Below, piece by piece: positions 14,360-22,015 of a stretch of DNA of 28,273 bases. The notes below the pieces were generated by a model that was given only the letters and a program-made list of their open reading frames with translations, made no database searches and was not told the DNA's origin. Source of the stretch: a virus. The position numbers and the translations under genes were made by a program. Each line of letters begins with the position of its first letter. Position 1 is the stretch's first letter. The stretch lies in the IMG/VR virus record IMGVR_UViG_3300031839_001100, positions 1 to 28,273 of that record; one strand, written 5' to 3'.

Positions 14360-14949
14360 TGATGACGACAACCATCATCCTTGCCTCTGGTCCCAGCATG
14401 ACGGCGGAGGACGCAGCAGCGACCCGCGGCGCCGGCCAGACCATTGCCATCAGCAACACGGTGAACTTGGCGCCCTGGGCGGAAACGCTCTACAGCGGCG
14501 ACCCGGCGTGGTGGTGGTACTACCGCGAATCGCTGACGTGGTTCTGCGGGCGACGTGTTTGCCTGTCGCACGAGACGTGGACGCCGCCGGGGGGCGTGAA
14601 GCCGTTCGCGCGTGAGCATGGTGACGGACTGGGCCATGCCGGCATCCGCGCCAACGGCAACTCCGGGGCTCAGGCCATCAACCTGGCGGTGCTGGAAGGC
14701 GCCACCAACATCGTGTTGCTCGGCTTCGACATGCAGCACACCAACGGCCAGCGCCACTGGCACCCGGACCATCCGGCTCCGCTGGGGAACTTCGCCCCCG
14801 GGATGCCGGAACTATGCAGGACCAAGTTCGACATCCTGGCTGCTGACCTATCGGCGGCCGGCATCCGCGTGATCAACGCATCACGCAACACCGCATTGAC
14901 CTGCTTCGAGCGCATGCCCATTCGGAAGGCGCTGGAGGCGGTTTCCTGA
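14359..14949 (+). CDS. GFDM-family Rossmann-like protein, paralogue of 11613 gene
   Basis: 196 residues from ATG 14359 (ATG 14362 and GTG 14356 are alternatives). The order IILASGPSM, AISNTVNLAPWAETLYSGD with WWWYY, GNSGAQAINLAVLEGA, NIVLLGFDM, then HWHPDH repeats the motifs of the gene at 11613 almost step for step, with moderate overall identity. A duplication inside the cassette, or two captures of the same family, is likely. It is the last gene of the cassette and is followed by a strong terminator. Activity unknown; see the 11613 entry for fold options. Confidence 0.65.
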   Translation: MMTTTIILASGPSMTAEDAAATRGAGQTIAISNTVNLAPWAETLYSGDPAWWWYYRESLTWFCGRRVCLSHETWTPPGGVKPFAREHGDGLGHAGIRANGNSGAQAINLAVLEGATNIVLLGFDMQHTNGQRHWHPDHPAPLGNFAPGMPELCRTKFDILAADLSAAGIRVINASRNTALTCFERMPIRKALEAVS

Positions 14950-14950
14950 A

Positions 14951-14993
14951 TCCGGTTCGCCGGATGTAACGCCCGCCCTCGGCGGGTTTTTTT
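14951..14993 (+). terminator. terminator closing the glycosyltransferase cassette
   Basis: A TCCGG-TTCG-CCGGA hairpin (14951-14964, UUCG-type loop) is followed by the main stem CCCGCC (14972-14977) with GGCGGG (14981-14986) and seven T (14987-14993). Only 23 nt separate the T tract from the tail-tube ATG, so no promoter fits between. Confidence 0.85.
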
Positions 14994-15016
14994 ATGCCCA
15001 AAGAGAGGACATTCCC

Positions 15017-15484
15017 ATGTCTGACGCATTCAGCCATAGCGGCGACAAGCTTTACATCAGCACCACTCCCCAGAACGACGACCTCACCGATCACGTGAGC
15101 GAGGGGTTCCCCAGCCTCAGCTACACCGAGGTGAAGAAGATTGGCTCGGTCGGCGAGTACGGCATCAACACCAACGTCATCAGCTACGACACCTGGGGCC
15201 GCGACGTGAACCTCAAGGCCAAGGGCACTACCAATGCCGGTGACCCGGCCGTGGAGTGCGCGCGCGATGACACCGATGCCGGGCAGATCGCCATGCGTGC
15301 GGCCGGCGCCCCGACCAACAAGAACAGCTACGCCTTCAAGGTCGAAAAGCAGGACGGCTCCATCGACTACCTGCGCGGCTTGGTCATGGGTCCCAACAGC
15401 CCGTCAGGCCGTAACGAGGACTTCGACCTGCACGTGTTCACGCTGGGCCTGCAGCAGGCACCGGTCCACATCGTCGCCCCGTAA
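15017..15484 (+). CDS. major tail tube protein
   Basis: 155 residues with GAGAGGA (15003-15009) upstream. The protein is beta-rich: SGDKLYIST, YTEVKKIGSVGEYG, VISYDTWGRDVNLKAKGTTN, NSYAFKVEKQDG and a FDLHVFTLGLQ end, as expected for a siphovirus tail tube protein. It stands directly before the chaperone and tape-measure genes, the canonical order. Its length is normal. Weak terminator-like hairpins follow. Its transcription must read through the terminator 23 nt upstream or start inside the preceding gene. Confidence 0.85.
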   Translation: MSDAFSHSGDKLYISTTPQNDDLTDHVSEGFPSLSYTEVKKIGSVGEYGINTNVISYDTWGRDVNLKAKGTTNAGDPAVECARDDTDAGQIAMRAAGAPTNKNSYAFKVEKQDGSIDYLRGLVMGPNSPSGRNEDFDLHVFTLGLQQAPVHIVAP

Positions 15485-15511
15485 GGGGTTCACCAGTTCT
15501 GGCGGGATAGG

Positions 15512-15548
15512 GCTTGCCTGACAAGCGCGGCCTGATCCGACCGCGTTT
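15512..15548 (+). terminator. weak terminator-like hairpins after tail tube gene
   Basis: GCTTG/CAAGC (15512-15526) is followed by CGCGG (15526-15530) pairing with CCGCG (15541-15545) and TTT. These share one base and cannot both form fully. The placement after a highly expressed structural gene matches the capsid gene hairpin. Confidence 0.45.
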
Positions 15549-15588
15549 CCCGCTGGATTCATTTTCGGATCGATCACGAGGATCACTC

Positions 15589-16008
15589 ATGGATATTTCA
15601 ACCATCGCGCCTGTTGGGCGCCCCATCGAAATCAAGCATCCGGCGACCCATCAGCCGACAGGCCTGGTGCTGCATCTGCTGCCGTTCACTGACCCCAAGG
15701 TGAAGGCGGTGCAGCGCAAGATCACCAACGCCCGGCTCAACCGCCGAAACCAGAAGCTGACCGCCGAGCAGATCGAAGCCAACTCGATCGAGATCGCGAT
15801 GGCGGCGGTTTCCGGCTGGGAATGGAAGGGCGACGCCAGTTTCAATGGCCAGAAGTTGGCCTTCGATCGCGACAACCTCCGCACCGTCCTGTCGGTGGAC
15901 TGGATTCGCTCGCAGGTCGATGAAGAGCTGGGAGACGAGTCGGGTTTTTTCGAAGCATCTCCGCAGCCCTCTGCGACTGCATCGAGTTCCACTGTCGGTA
16001 CCGCGTAG
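15589..16008 (+). CDS. tail assembly chaperone (gpG-like, unshifted product)
   Basis: 139 residues from ATG 15589 with ACGAGGA (15577-15583) upstream. The N-terminal beta region (GRPIEIKHPATHQPTGLVLHLLP), a charged helix (VKAVQRKITNARLNRRNQKL) and VSGWEWKG then DRDNLRTVLSVDWIRSQVDEEL are typical of tape-measure chaperones. After the slippery site at 15945 the zero-frame tail is a Ser/Ala-rich low-complexity end, as expected for the G product. It coats the tape measure protein during tail assembly and is absent from the virion. Confidence 0.85.
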   Translation: MDISTIAPVGRPIEIKHPATHQPTGLVLHLLPFTDPKVKAVQRKITNARLNRRNQKLTAEQIEANSIEIAMAAVSGWEWKGDASFNGQKLAFDRDNLRTVLSVDWIRSQVDEELGDESGFFEASPQPSATASSSTVGTA

Positions 16009-16334
16009 CCGACGAGAACGGCGAGACGCGGCTGGAACGGAACCTTCGGTTCGGGCAGGAGAACCCGCCCGAGCCGGAGGTGCCATTTCAGGTTGATCAC
16101 GTCTGGTCGTGGTTCTGGGAAATCTGCCGCCGGCGCCGGAAAGGGCCGGAGGCCTTCACCCATGCCGACATCCTGGCCTGGGCCGAGGCGACCCAGACCG
16201 ACATCAACCCCCAAGAGATCCAGATGATCACCGACATGGATGACGTCTGGATGGCCACAACGTCCGCCGAGATCGCCGCCTACCACGAGCGGCAGCGGGC
16301 CAAGTCAGCCACCAAAACCCCCCGGAAGAGGTAG
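15589..16334 (+). CDS. tail assembly chaperone frameshift product (gpGT-like)
   Basis: A -1 shift at 15945-15951 joins the first 121 codons to a downstream frame open to TAG 16334, giving about 248 residues. The added part contains ALCDCIEFHCRYRV, VDHVWSWFWEICRRRRKGPEAFTHAD and EIQMITDMDDVW, a conserved-looking domain without its own good start (the first ATG at 16080 would delete a third of it). This is the standard G/GT arrangement before the tape-measure gene. The T part recruits tail-tube protein to the tape measure. The shift efficiency is unknown. Confidence 0.82.
15945..15951 (+). other. -1 ribosomal frameshift slippery heptamer T_TTT_TTC
   Basis: In the zero frame the codons read GGT TTT TTC. 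Both tRNAs can slip one base back onto TTT TTT, which continues in the frame that stays open to 16334. It is a perfect X_XXY_YYZ site in the expected place. I did not identify a convincing downstream stimulatory structure by eye. Confidence 0.85.
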
Positions 16335-16336
16335 CC

Positions 16337-19300
16337 ATGGACATTGCAGAGATCGGATTTCGAGTCGACAGCAAGCCACTGGATGCTGCCGCTTCCAGCT
16401 TGGACAAGATGGCTTCATCGTCAACAAAGACCGAGACGGCATCCAGCCGCCTCAACAGTCGATTCGACCAGATGATGAAGCTTCTTGGCCCGGTTGGGAC
16501 AGGGATTCGCTCGATCGATCAGGCCATGGTCAGCGTTGCGGGCGACATGCGAGCTGTCACGACTGCAACACAGCGCTACGAGCAGCATTTGATGCGGCTT
16601 GAATCTCAGTTGGTGGAGGTGACGGCCGAGCAGCGCCGGACCAGTTACGTCATCGCGCAAGCCGCCAACGCCCAGGTCGACGCGTCCCGAAAAGCGGAAT
16701 CACAAGTCGCCAGGGTCAATGCACAGTACCAGCGGCAGACGGACATTCTCGGTGGGCTTCGCCGTGCCTACGGGTTCCTGCTGACGGGGGTCGCCGGATA
16801 CGGTGGGGCGCGTGTTGTCAGCGAGCTGACCCGAGTCAACGATCTCTATACCTCCCTCGAAGGCCGGCTGCGGCTGGTGACACGGGAGACGGAGAGCCTT
16901 GCTGATACCCAGGCGCGACTGTTCCAGGTGGCGCAACAGACCACCACCGCCTACGAGGCGACAGTCAACCTCTATACCCGGCTGACCCGCGGCGCGAAGG
17001 ACGTCATCACCAGTCAGGAAGACATGCTGCGGATCACCACCGCAGTGAATCAGAGCTATCTCGTCAGTGGGGCGACGGCCCAAGAGGCCGCGGGCTCGCT
17101 GATTCAGTTCACCCAGGCCCTGCAGTCCGGCGTACTACAGGGCGAAGAACTACGCTCCATCCGCGAGGGCGCGCCCCGTCTGTTCGAGGCCATCATCCAG
17201 GGCGCACAGGAGACGTCGCCGTGGCTTGAGGTAACCCGCCAGAATTTCCGTGACCTCGCCGCCGAAGGGAAGATCACCACCGAGGTGATCGCGCGTGCGC
17301 TGCTCAGCCAGGCGGACGCAATCGACCGCGAATACTCCACCCTGCCCATGACGGTTGAACGGGCGATGACCCGGGTTCGGAACGTGGTCGCAGACTCGTT
17401 TGCTGATGCAGACCTCGGCCCGCTGATTGCCTCGATCGAAGAGCTGGGAGAAACCCTCAGTGATCCAGCCGTACAGCAAGGCCTGGTCGGAATGGCAACT
17501 GGTATCGCCAATGTGACGGCCGCATCTGTAAGTGCAGTTTCGTGGATTGCTCGGCTCAATACAGAGTTCACGCAGCAAGTGAAGGACGCTTGGGAAAACG
17601 CCAACATTCTTGAACGTCTCACGCTGATCTCGTTTCCCTATCAGAAGATCGGCATCTTCTCTGACACGTTGGCCGGCATGAATCGGAACCTTCACGAAAC
17701 TGCCAACGCGGCAGTGGAGGTGAATGCCGCAATTGCGCCGATGTTCTCCCAACTGGAACGCATCATCAACGGGCCCTCTTCGGGGCTCCCGCTGGTTCTG
17801 AAGGAGGTGGGTCAGTCCTTCTTTGAATGGGGCCGTGGCGTCGTTCCTGTTTCGCAGGCAACCGAAACGCTCAACGAGAAGGTGCAGGCACAGATCAAGC
17901 TGCTGGGGCTCACCCTCGAGTACATGAGCGCCGGCGCATCGGCTGCCGATGCGGAGACCCGCGCCAAGTACAAGCTGGCCGGCGCCACCGATGCCGAGAT
18001 CGATGCATTGCTCGGCATGGAAGCCCGCAAGGCCCGCATGATCGACCTGCGCGAGGGCGAGACTGCGGCGATCAATGACCAGATCGCCACCTTGCAGCGC
18101 GAAAACCAGCTCATGCGGCAAGGGGTCGATGCTGACGAGGCGCGGTACCGGGCGCAGCTTGAGGGGTCATCTGCCCTCGAGCAGCAGCTCATGGCCGAGC
18201 AGCGAGCGAACGACCAGCTTCGCGAAAGCCAAGAGCAGCGCCGGCAGGTGATGGACGACATCACCAAGGCCCAAGGCATCTACAACAACATGCTGGCCGG
18301 CATGAGTCGGCAGGACGCCGTGTGGCTGGCCGACTACGAAGCCGCTGACCAGTACCAGCGCAAGCTGATGGAGCTGACCCGCGCCATCGAGGACACCGAG
18401 GCCGGCCGACTCCAGGCGCTCGAAGAAGACAAGGCGATTGCCAAGGCCATGGCTGATCAGCTCGACGAAACCCAACAGGCCATCGACCAGTTCCTGAACA
18501 CGGATTCATTCGCCACCCGCGCTGCAGAGATTCGCGATGCACTGGGCTCCATTGGTGACCCCATCGTCGGTCTCATCGATGGCTTCGAGACGATGGCCCG
18601 GGCCGCCGACCAGTATCAGGAAGCACTCGGCAAGATCGCAGACAGCGTCGATAAAAAGTTCCTATCTGAGGACGACGCAGACGTCGAGCGCCTGAAACTA
18701 CAGGGCAAGATGCTCAAGCAGCAGATCGGCATCTATGGCGACCTTGCCGGCGCTGCCGCCAACTTCTTCGAGGAAGGCTCCACGGGGTACAAGACCCTTG
18801 AATCGGTTTCGACCGCGTTTTATGCGGTAGAGCTCGCGATGATGGCGGCGAACGTGGCCGAGAAGCTGGGCCTGATCGGCACTGACGTTGCGCAGACGGT
18901 TGCCGGAGAGACTGCGAAACAAGGCGCACTGGCAAGCACCGCCATGGCCCAGGCGATTGCGGCATTGCCCCCGCCATTCAACTCTCCATTGATCGCCGCC
19001 ACAGCAGCGGCGCTGGCTGCCTTCGGCGTGGCGAACAGCTTCTCCGGCAGCGGCGGCGGCGGTGGCCTCGGCCGTCTCCCCAGCGAGTCGCGCGGAGTCG
19101 GCACCGTTTTTGGTGACCCTGAGGCGACGAGCGAGAGCATCGTCAATGCCATCGAGATGCTGGTGGATGTCAACGAGGAGGGCCTGCGCATCAATCAGGC
19201 CATGCTCAACAGCCTGCAGGCGATTGAACGCGGATTCAACGGCATTGCGCCTACGCTGATCAGTGAGTTGGGGGTTAGGACGGGAACGTTCAACCGCATG

Positions 19301-22015
19301 CCTGACCTTCTGTCCTTCCAGGGCGTGTCCAGTTTTGCGGACTTGGCGGCCGGTGACTTCTCGGCTGAGTTCACCAGTCGGCGCGAGCGCGCGTGGGGGG
19401 CGCCTGGCAATCAGGCGTCCGAGCAGCTGGTGGCTGGGATTGCCCACAGCTTCCAGCAGGTAGCAGATGCAGCGGTCGACGCTGCTGCGGTTCTCAGCGG
19501 GCAGTCGCCAAGCAGCCTCCGGTCGCAGTTGCAGGCCCTGGAGGTTGCGGCGACTGACATCAACTTCAGCAATCTGTCACCGGAAGAGCAGGCCGAGCGC
19601 TTCGCTGACTTCATGAACTCGGTTGCAGACCGGGCGGCTGAGGCGCTGGTGCCTTTGTCTGGTGAGCTGCAGCAGCTGGGGGAGGGGGCGTTCGAAACGC
19701 TTGTGCGGCTTGCCACTCAGGTGGACGTGCTCAACGACTTCACGTCCCAGTTCGGGATCGCCCTGTCGGGAGATCTGGATCCTGTGCGCCTCGCGAACGA
19801 TCTGTCATTGCTTGCGGGCGGCGTAGAAGAGCTATCTGCCAACGTTGCCGGGTTCTTCGCTTTCGCTTTGAGTGATGACGAGAAGTTCGCCCGCATGGGC
19901 ACGTTGCTGGGCGACGTTTTTGGGCAGTTCGACCTTGCGCTGCCGGGAACGCGGGACGGGGTCCTGGATCTTGTGAAGGGGCTTGACCAGACCACGGAGT
20001 CCGGGCGGGCGGCTTTCACTGCCATCACTGCGGCGTCCGATCTGATGGCGGACTACTTCGACGAACTTGAGGAGCGTGAGCGCGAGCGTCTGGGGTTCAT
20101 GGACATGGTGCGGGATCGCACCGAGGAACTGACGCTTTCGGCTGAGGATCTTGCGGCAGTGCGGCTTGAGCGCCAGATCGAAGAGTGGCGCAAGGAGGCG
20201 GAGCGCCTTGGGCTCGATCAGTCAGTCATCGACCCGCTTATCGCCCTGGAGCGCGCAGCGCTGAATGCTGGCGAGACGGTGCAATCGCTGGCAGATGAGA
20301 TGGAGGCCTTCAACCAGCGATTTGCCACCCAACTGGCACGGCAGGGTCTTGCTGGTCAGGAACTGGAGCTTTTCGATCTGACCCAGCGGTATGAGCAGGA
20401 CCTGGCGGAAGCCGAGCGACTCGGGGCGGACATCGCGCAAGTGGAGGCCTACTACGCGAATGAGCGGCTGAGCATCATCGAGAAATATGCCGAACAAGCC
20501 CTTGTGGCTGCTGAAGCGGCCGAGGCCCGCCGGGTGGACTTCCTCACCGGTGTGGAGCGCCAGATCGCCGGCTTCGGCCTTGAGGGCCTGGAGCTGGAAC
20601 TGTTCAACGTCGCCACCCAGATGAACGCCTTGCGCGAGCAGGCTGCGGCCGCCGGCGCCGACACCGCCCTGGTGGACCAGCTGGAAGCCCTGAAGATCGG
20701 CGCAGCCGAAGCCGCCGAAGCCCTGCGCCAGCAGGAGGCAGCGCAGGACCTGCTGAACCGGCAGAACGATTTCTTGGGCGGCATTCAGTCTCGTATCGAC
20801 GAGTTCGGCATCGACAGCGAGTTGCAGCGCATCGAGCGGGACATGCATGCGCTTCGCGAACAGGCCGTGGCGCTGGACCTTGAGACGACGCTGGTGGACC
20901 AGCTGGAATCGCTCACGATTGCTGCATTGGATTCCGCCCGAGCGTTGGAGCAGGGAAGTTTCCTGTCGGACCTGCAAATGCAGATTGAAGACTTTGGACT
21001 TGAGGGGGTTGCAGCGGAGGTCCGTTCTGTCGAGCGCGACATGGCAACGCTGCGGGACCGTGCTGCGGAGCTTGATCTCGACACGACGCTGGTCGATCAA
21101 CTGGAAGGCCTGCGCCTGGGCGCCATCGAAGCCGCCGAAGCCCTGCGGCTGCAGGCCGAAGAGAACGAGCGCCTTGCCGCCATTGCGGACTTCGACCGCG
21201 GCATCGGTGACCGAATCGCCCGCATGGGCCTCAGCGGGCAGGCGCTGGACATCTTCAATCTCGACCGCGAGTTCGAAGGCCTGCGTGACCAGGCGGAGGA
21301 GCTGGGCGGCAACCTGTTGGCGGTGGAAACGGCCTACTGGCTGGAACGTGAGGCTATTGCCTCGTCCTACCTCGAGCAGAGCAACGAGAACCTGCGCCGC
21401 GCCTATGAGACGCAGGCCTCCGAGATACAGCGCACCGTTGAATCGTGGATGGAGTCGGCTGATCGACTGCGAGAGTTCCGCCAAGAGCTACTGACCGGTG
21501 ACGCGGCCCGCCTGTCCCCGCTGGACCAGTACCAGGCGCAGGCAGAGCTGTTTGACCAGACGTCACGCCTTGCCAGCCTGGGCGATATGGACGCGCAGCA
21601 GCGGCTTGAAGGAGTTGGGCGCAGCTTCCTCGACGCCAGCCAGACGGTCAACGCATCCGGCACTGCCTACTTCCGGGACCTGGAGCGCGTGCTGTCCGAG
21701 GTGGATGCGGCCATCGGCTCGGCTGAGTTCGAGGCCAGCATGGCCCAGCAGCAGCTCGACGCCACGCAGAACAGCCTGACGCAGTTGATCGACCTCAACG
21801 CCAGCAACAACAGCATCGAAGAGGCGTTGAAGCAGCTCAAGGAAGCCACGGAGCGAGCGGCCGAGCTCACCCTGCAGGCCAACGGCGAACAGACCGCCCA
21901 TGCCAACAAGGTGAACGCCACCGGGTTCACTGAACTGGTGAATGCCATCCAGTCGCTGCAGGTTGAGGTCGCCGAGATCCGCGCCAAGATCGACCTGGCA
22001 GACGCGGGGGCCTGA
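16337..22015 (+). CDS. tail tape measure protein
   Basis: 1892 residues with GAGG ten bases upstream. The N-terminal region has the tape-measure domain (VSELTRVNDLYTSLEGRLRL, QQTTTAYEATVNLYTRLTRGAKD, LQSGVLQGEELRSIREGAPRLFEAI). Two hydrophobic stretches are visible, RAYGFLLTGVAGYGGARVV (about 140-158) and AALPPPFNSPLIAATAAALAAFGVA (about 880-905), followed by a poly-Gly stretch. The rest is largely helical. From about residue 1325 to 1690 there are about five degenerate repeats of 63-77 residues. The protein fixes tail length and helps DNA entry; at about 0.15 nm per residue it predicts a tail near 280 nm. It begins two bases after the chaperone stop and ends on the next ATG. Confidence 0.95.
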   Translation: MDIAEIGFRVDSKPLDAAASSLDKMASSSTKTETASSRLNSRFDQMMKLLGPVGTGIRSIDQAMVSVAGDMRAVTTATQRYEQHLMRLESQLVEVTAEQRRTSYVIAQAANAQVDASRKAESQVARVNAQYQRQTDILGGLRRAYGFLLTGVAGYGGARVVSELTRVNDLYTSLEGRLRLVTRETESLADTQARLFQVAQQTTTAYEATVNLYTRLTRGAKDVITSQEDMLRITTAVNQSYLVSGATAQEAAGSLIQFTQALQSGVLQGEELRSIREGAPRLFEAIIQGAQETSPWLEVTRQNFRDLAAEGKITTEVIARALLSQADAIDREYSTLPMTVERAMTRVRNVVADSFADADLGPLIASIEELGETLSDPAVQQGLVGMATGIANVTAASVSAVSWIARLNTEFTQQVKDAWENANILERLTLISFPYQKIGIFSDTLAGMNRNLHETANAAVEVNAAIAPMFSQLERIINGPSSGLPLVLKEVGQSFFEWGRGVVPVSQATETLNEKVQAQIKLLGLTLEYMSAGASAADAETRAKYKLAGATDAEIDALLGMEARKARMIDLREGETAAINDQIATLQRENQLMRQGVDADEARYRAQLEGSSALEQQLMAEQRANDQLRESQEQRRQVMDDITKAQGIYNNMLAGMSRQDAVWLADYEAADQYQRKLMELTRAIEDTEAGRLQALEEDKAIAKAMADQLDETQQAIDQFLNTDSFATRAAEIRDALGSIGDPIVGLIDGFETMARAADQYQEALGKIADSVDKKFLSEDDADVERLKLQGKMLKQQIGIYGDLAGAAANFFEEGSTGYKTLESVSTAFYAVELAMMAANVAEKLGLIGTDVAQTVAGETAKQGALASTAMAQAIAALPPPFNSPLIAATAAALAAFGVANSFSGSGGGGGLGRLPSESRGVGTVFGDPEATSESIVNAIEMLVDVNEEGLRINQAMLNSLQAIERGFNGIAPTLISELGVRTGTFNRMPDLLSFQGVSSFADLAAGDFSAEFTSRRERAWGAPGNQASEQLVAGIAHSFQQVADAAVDAAAVLSGQSPSSLRSQLQALEVAATDINFSNLSPEEQAERFADFMNSVADRAAEALVPLSGELQQLGEGAFETLVRLATQVDVLNDFTSQFGIALSGDLDPVRLANDLSLLAGGVEELSANVAGFFAFALSDDEKFARMGTLLGDVFGQFDLALPGTRDGVLDLVKGLDQTTESGRAAFTAITAASDLMADYFDELEERERERLGFMDMVRDRTEELTLSAEDLAAVRLERQIEEWRKEAERLGLDQSVIDPLIALERAALNAGETVQSLADEMEAFNQRFATQLARQGLAGQELELFDLTQRYEQDLAEAERLGADIAQVEAYYANERLSIIEKYAEQALVAAEAAEARRVDFLTGVERQIAGFGLEGLELELFNVATQMNALREQAAAAGADTALVDQLEALKIGAAEAAEALRQQEAAQDLLNRQNDFLGGIQSRIDEFGIDSELQRIERDMHALREQAVALDLETTLVDQLESLTIAALDSARALEQGSFLSDLQMQIEDFGLEGVAAEVRSVERDMATLRDRAAELDLDTTLVDQLEGLRLGAIEAAEALRLQAEENERLAAIADFDRGIGDRIARMGLSGQALDIFNLDREFEGLRDQAEELGGNLLAVETAYWLEREAIASSYLEQSNENLRRAYETQASEIQRTVESWMESADRLREFRQELLTGDAARLSPLDQYQAQAELFDQTSRLASLGDMDAQQRLEGVGRSFLDASQTVNASGTAYFRDLERVLSEVDAAIGSAEFEASMAQQQLDATQNSLTQLIDLNASNNSIEEALKQLKEATERAAELTLQANGEQTAHANKVNATGFTELVNAIQSLQVEVAEIRAKIDLADAGA
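20315..21420 (+). repeat. about five degenerate tandem repeats in tape-measure gene
   Basis: Units begin at roughly 20318, 20532, 20767, 20958 and 21187. Each has a hydrophobic-plus-Gly start (GFGLEG, EFGID, DFGLEG, RMGLSG), a LREQA-like helix, TxLVDQLExL, and an Ala-rich EAAEALR helix. Units 2 and 4 share an identical 20-bp stretch at 20708-20727 and 21128-21147, pointing to real duplication. Confidence 0.7.

Noticed and set aside
16080-16334. Independent 84-residue gene after the tail chaperone
   Set aside because: The open frame continues upstream to the slippery site with conserved-looking sequence, so it is the frameshift extension, not a separate gene.
20222-21484. Minus-strand open frame (420 codons) opposite tape-measure repeats
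   Set aside because: Antisense of a repetitive coding region; its repeats mirror those of the real gene.
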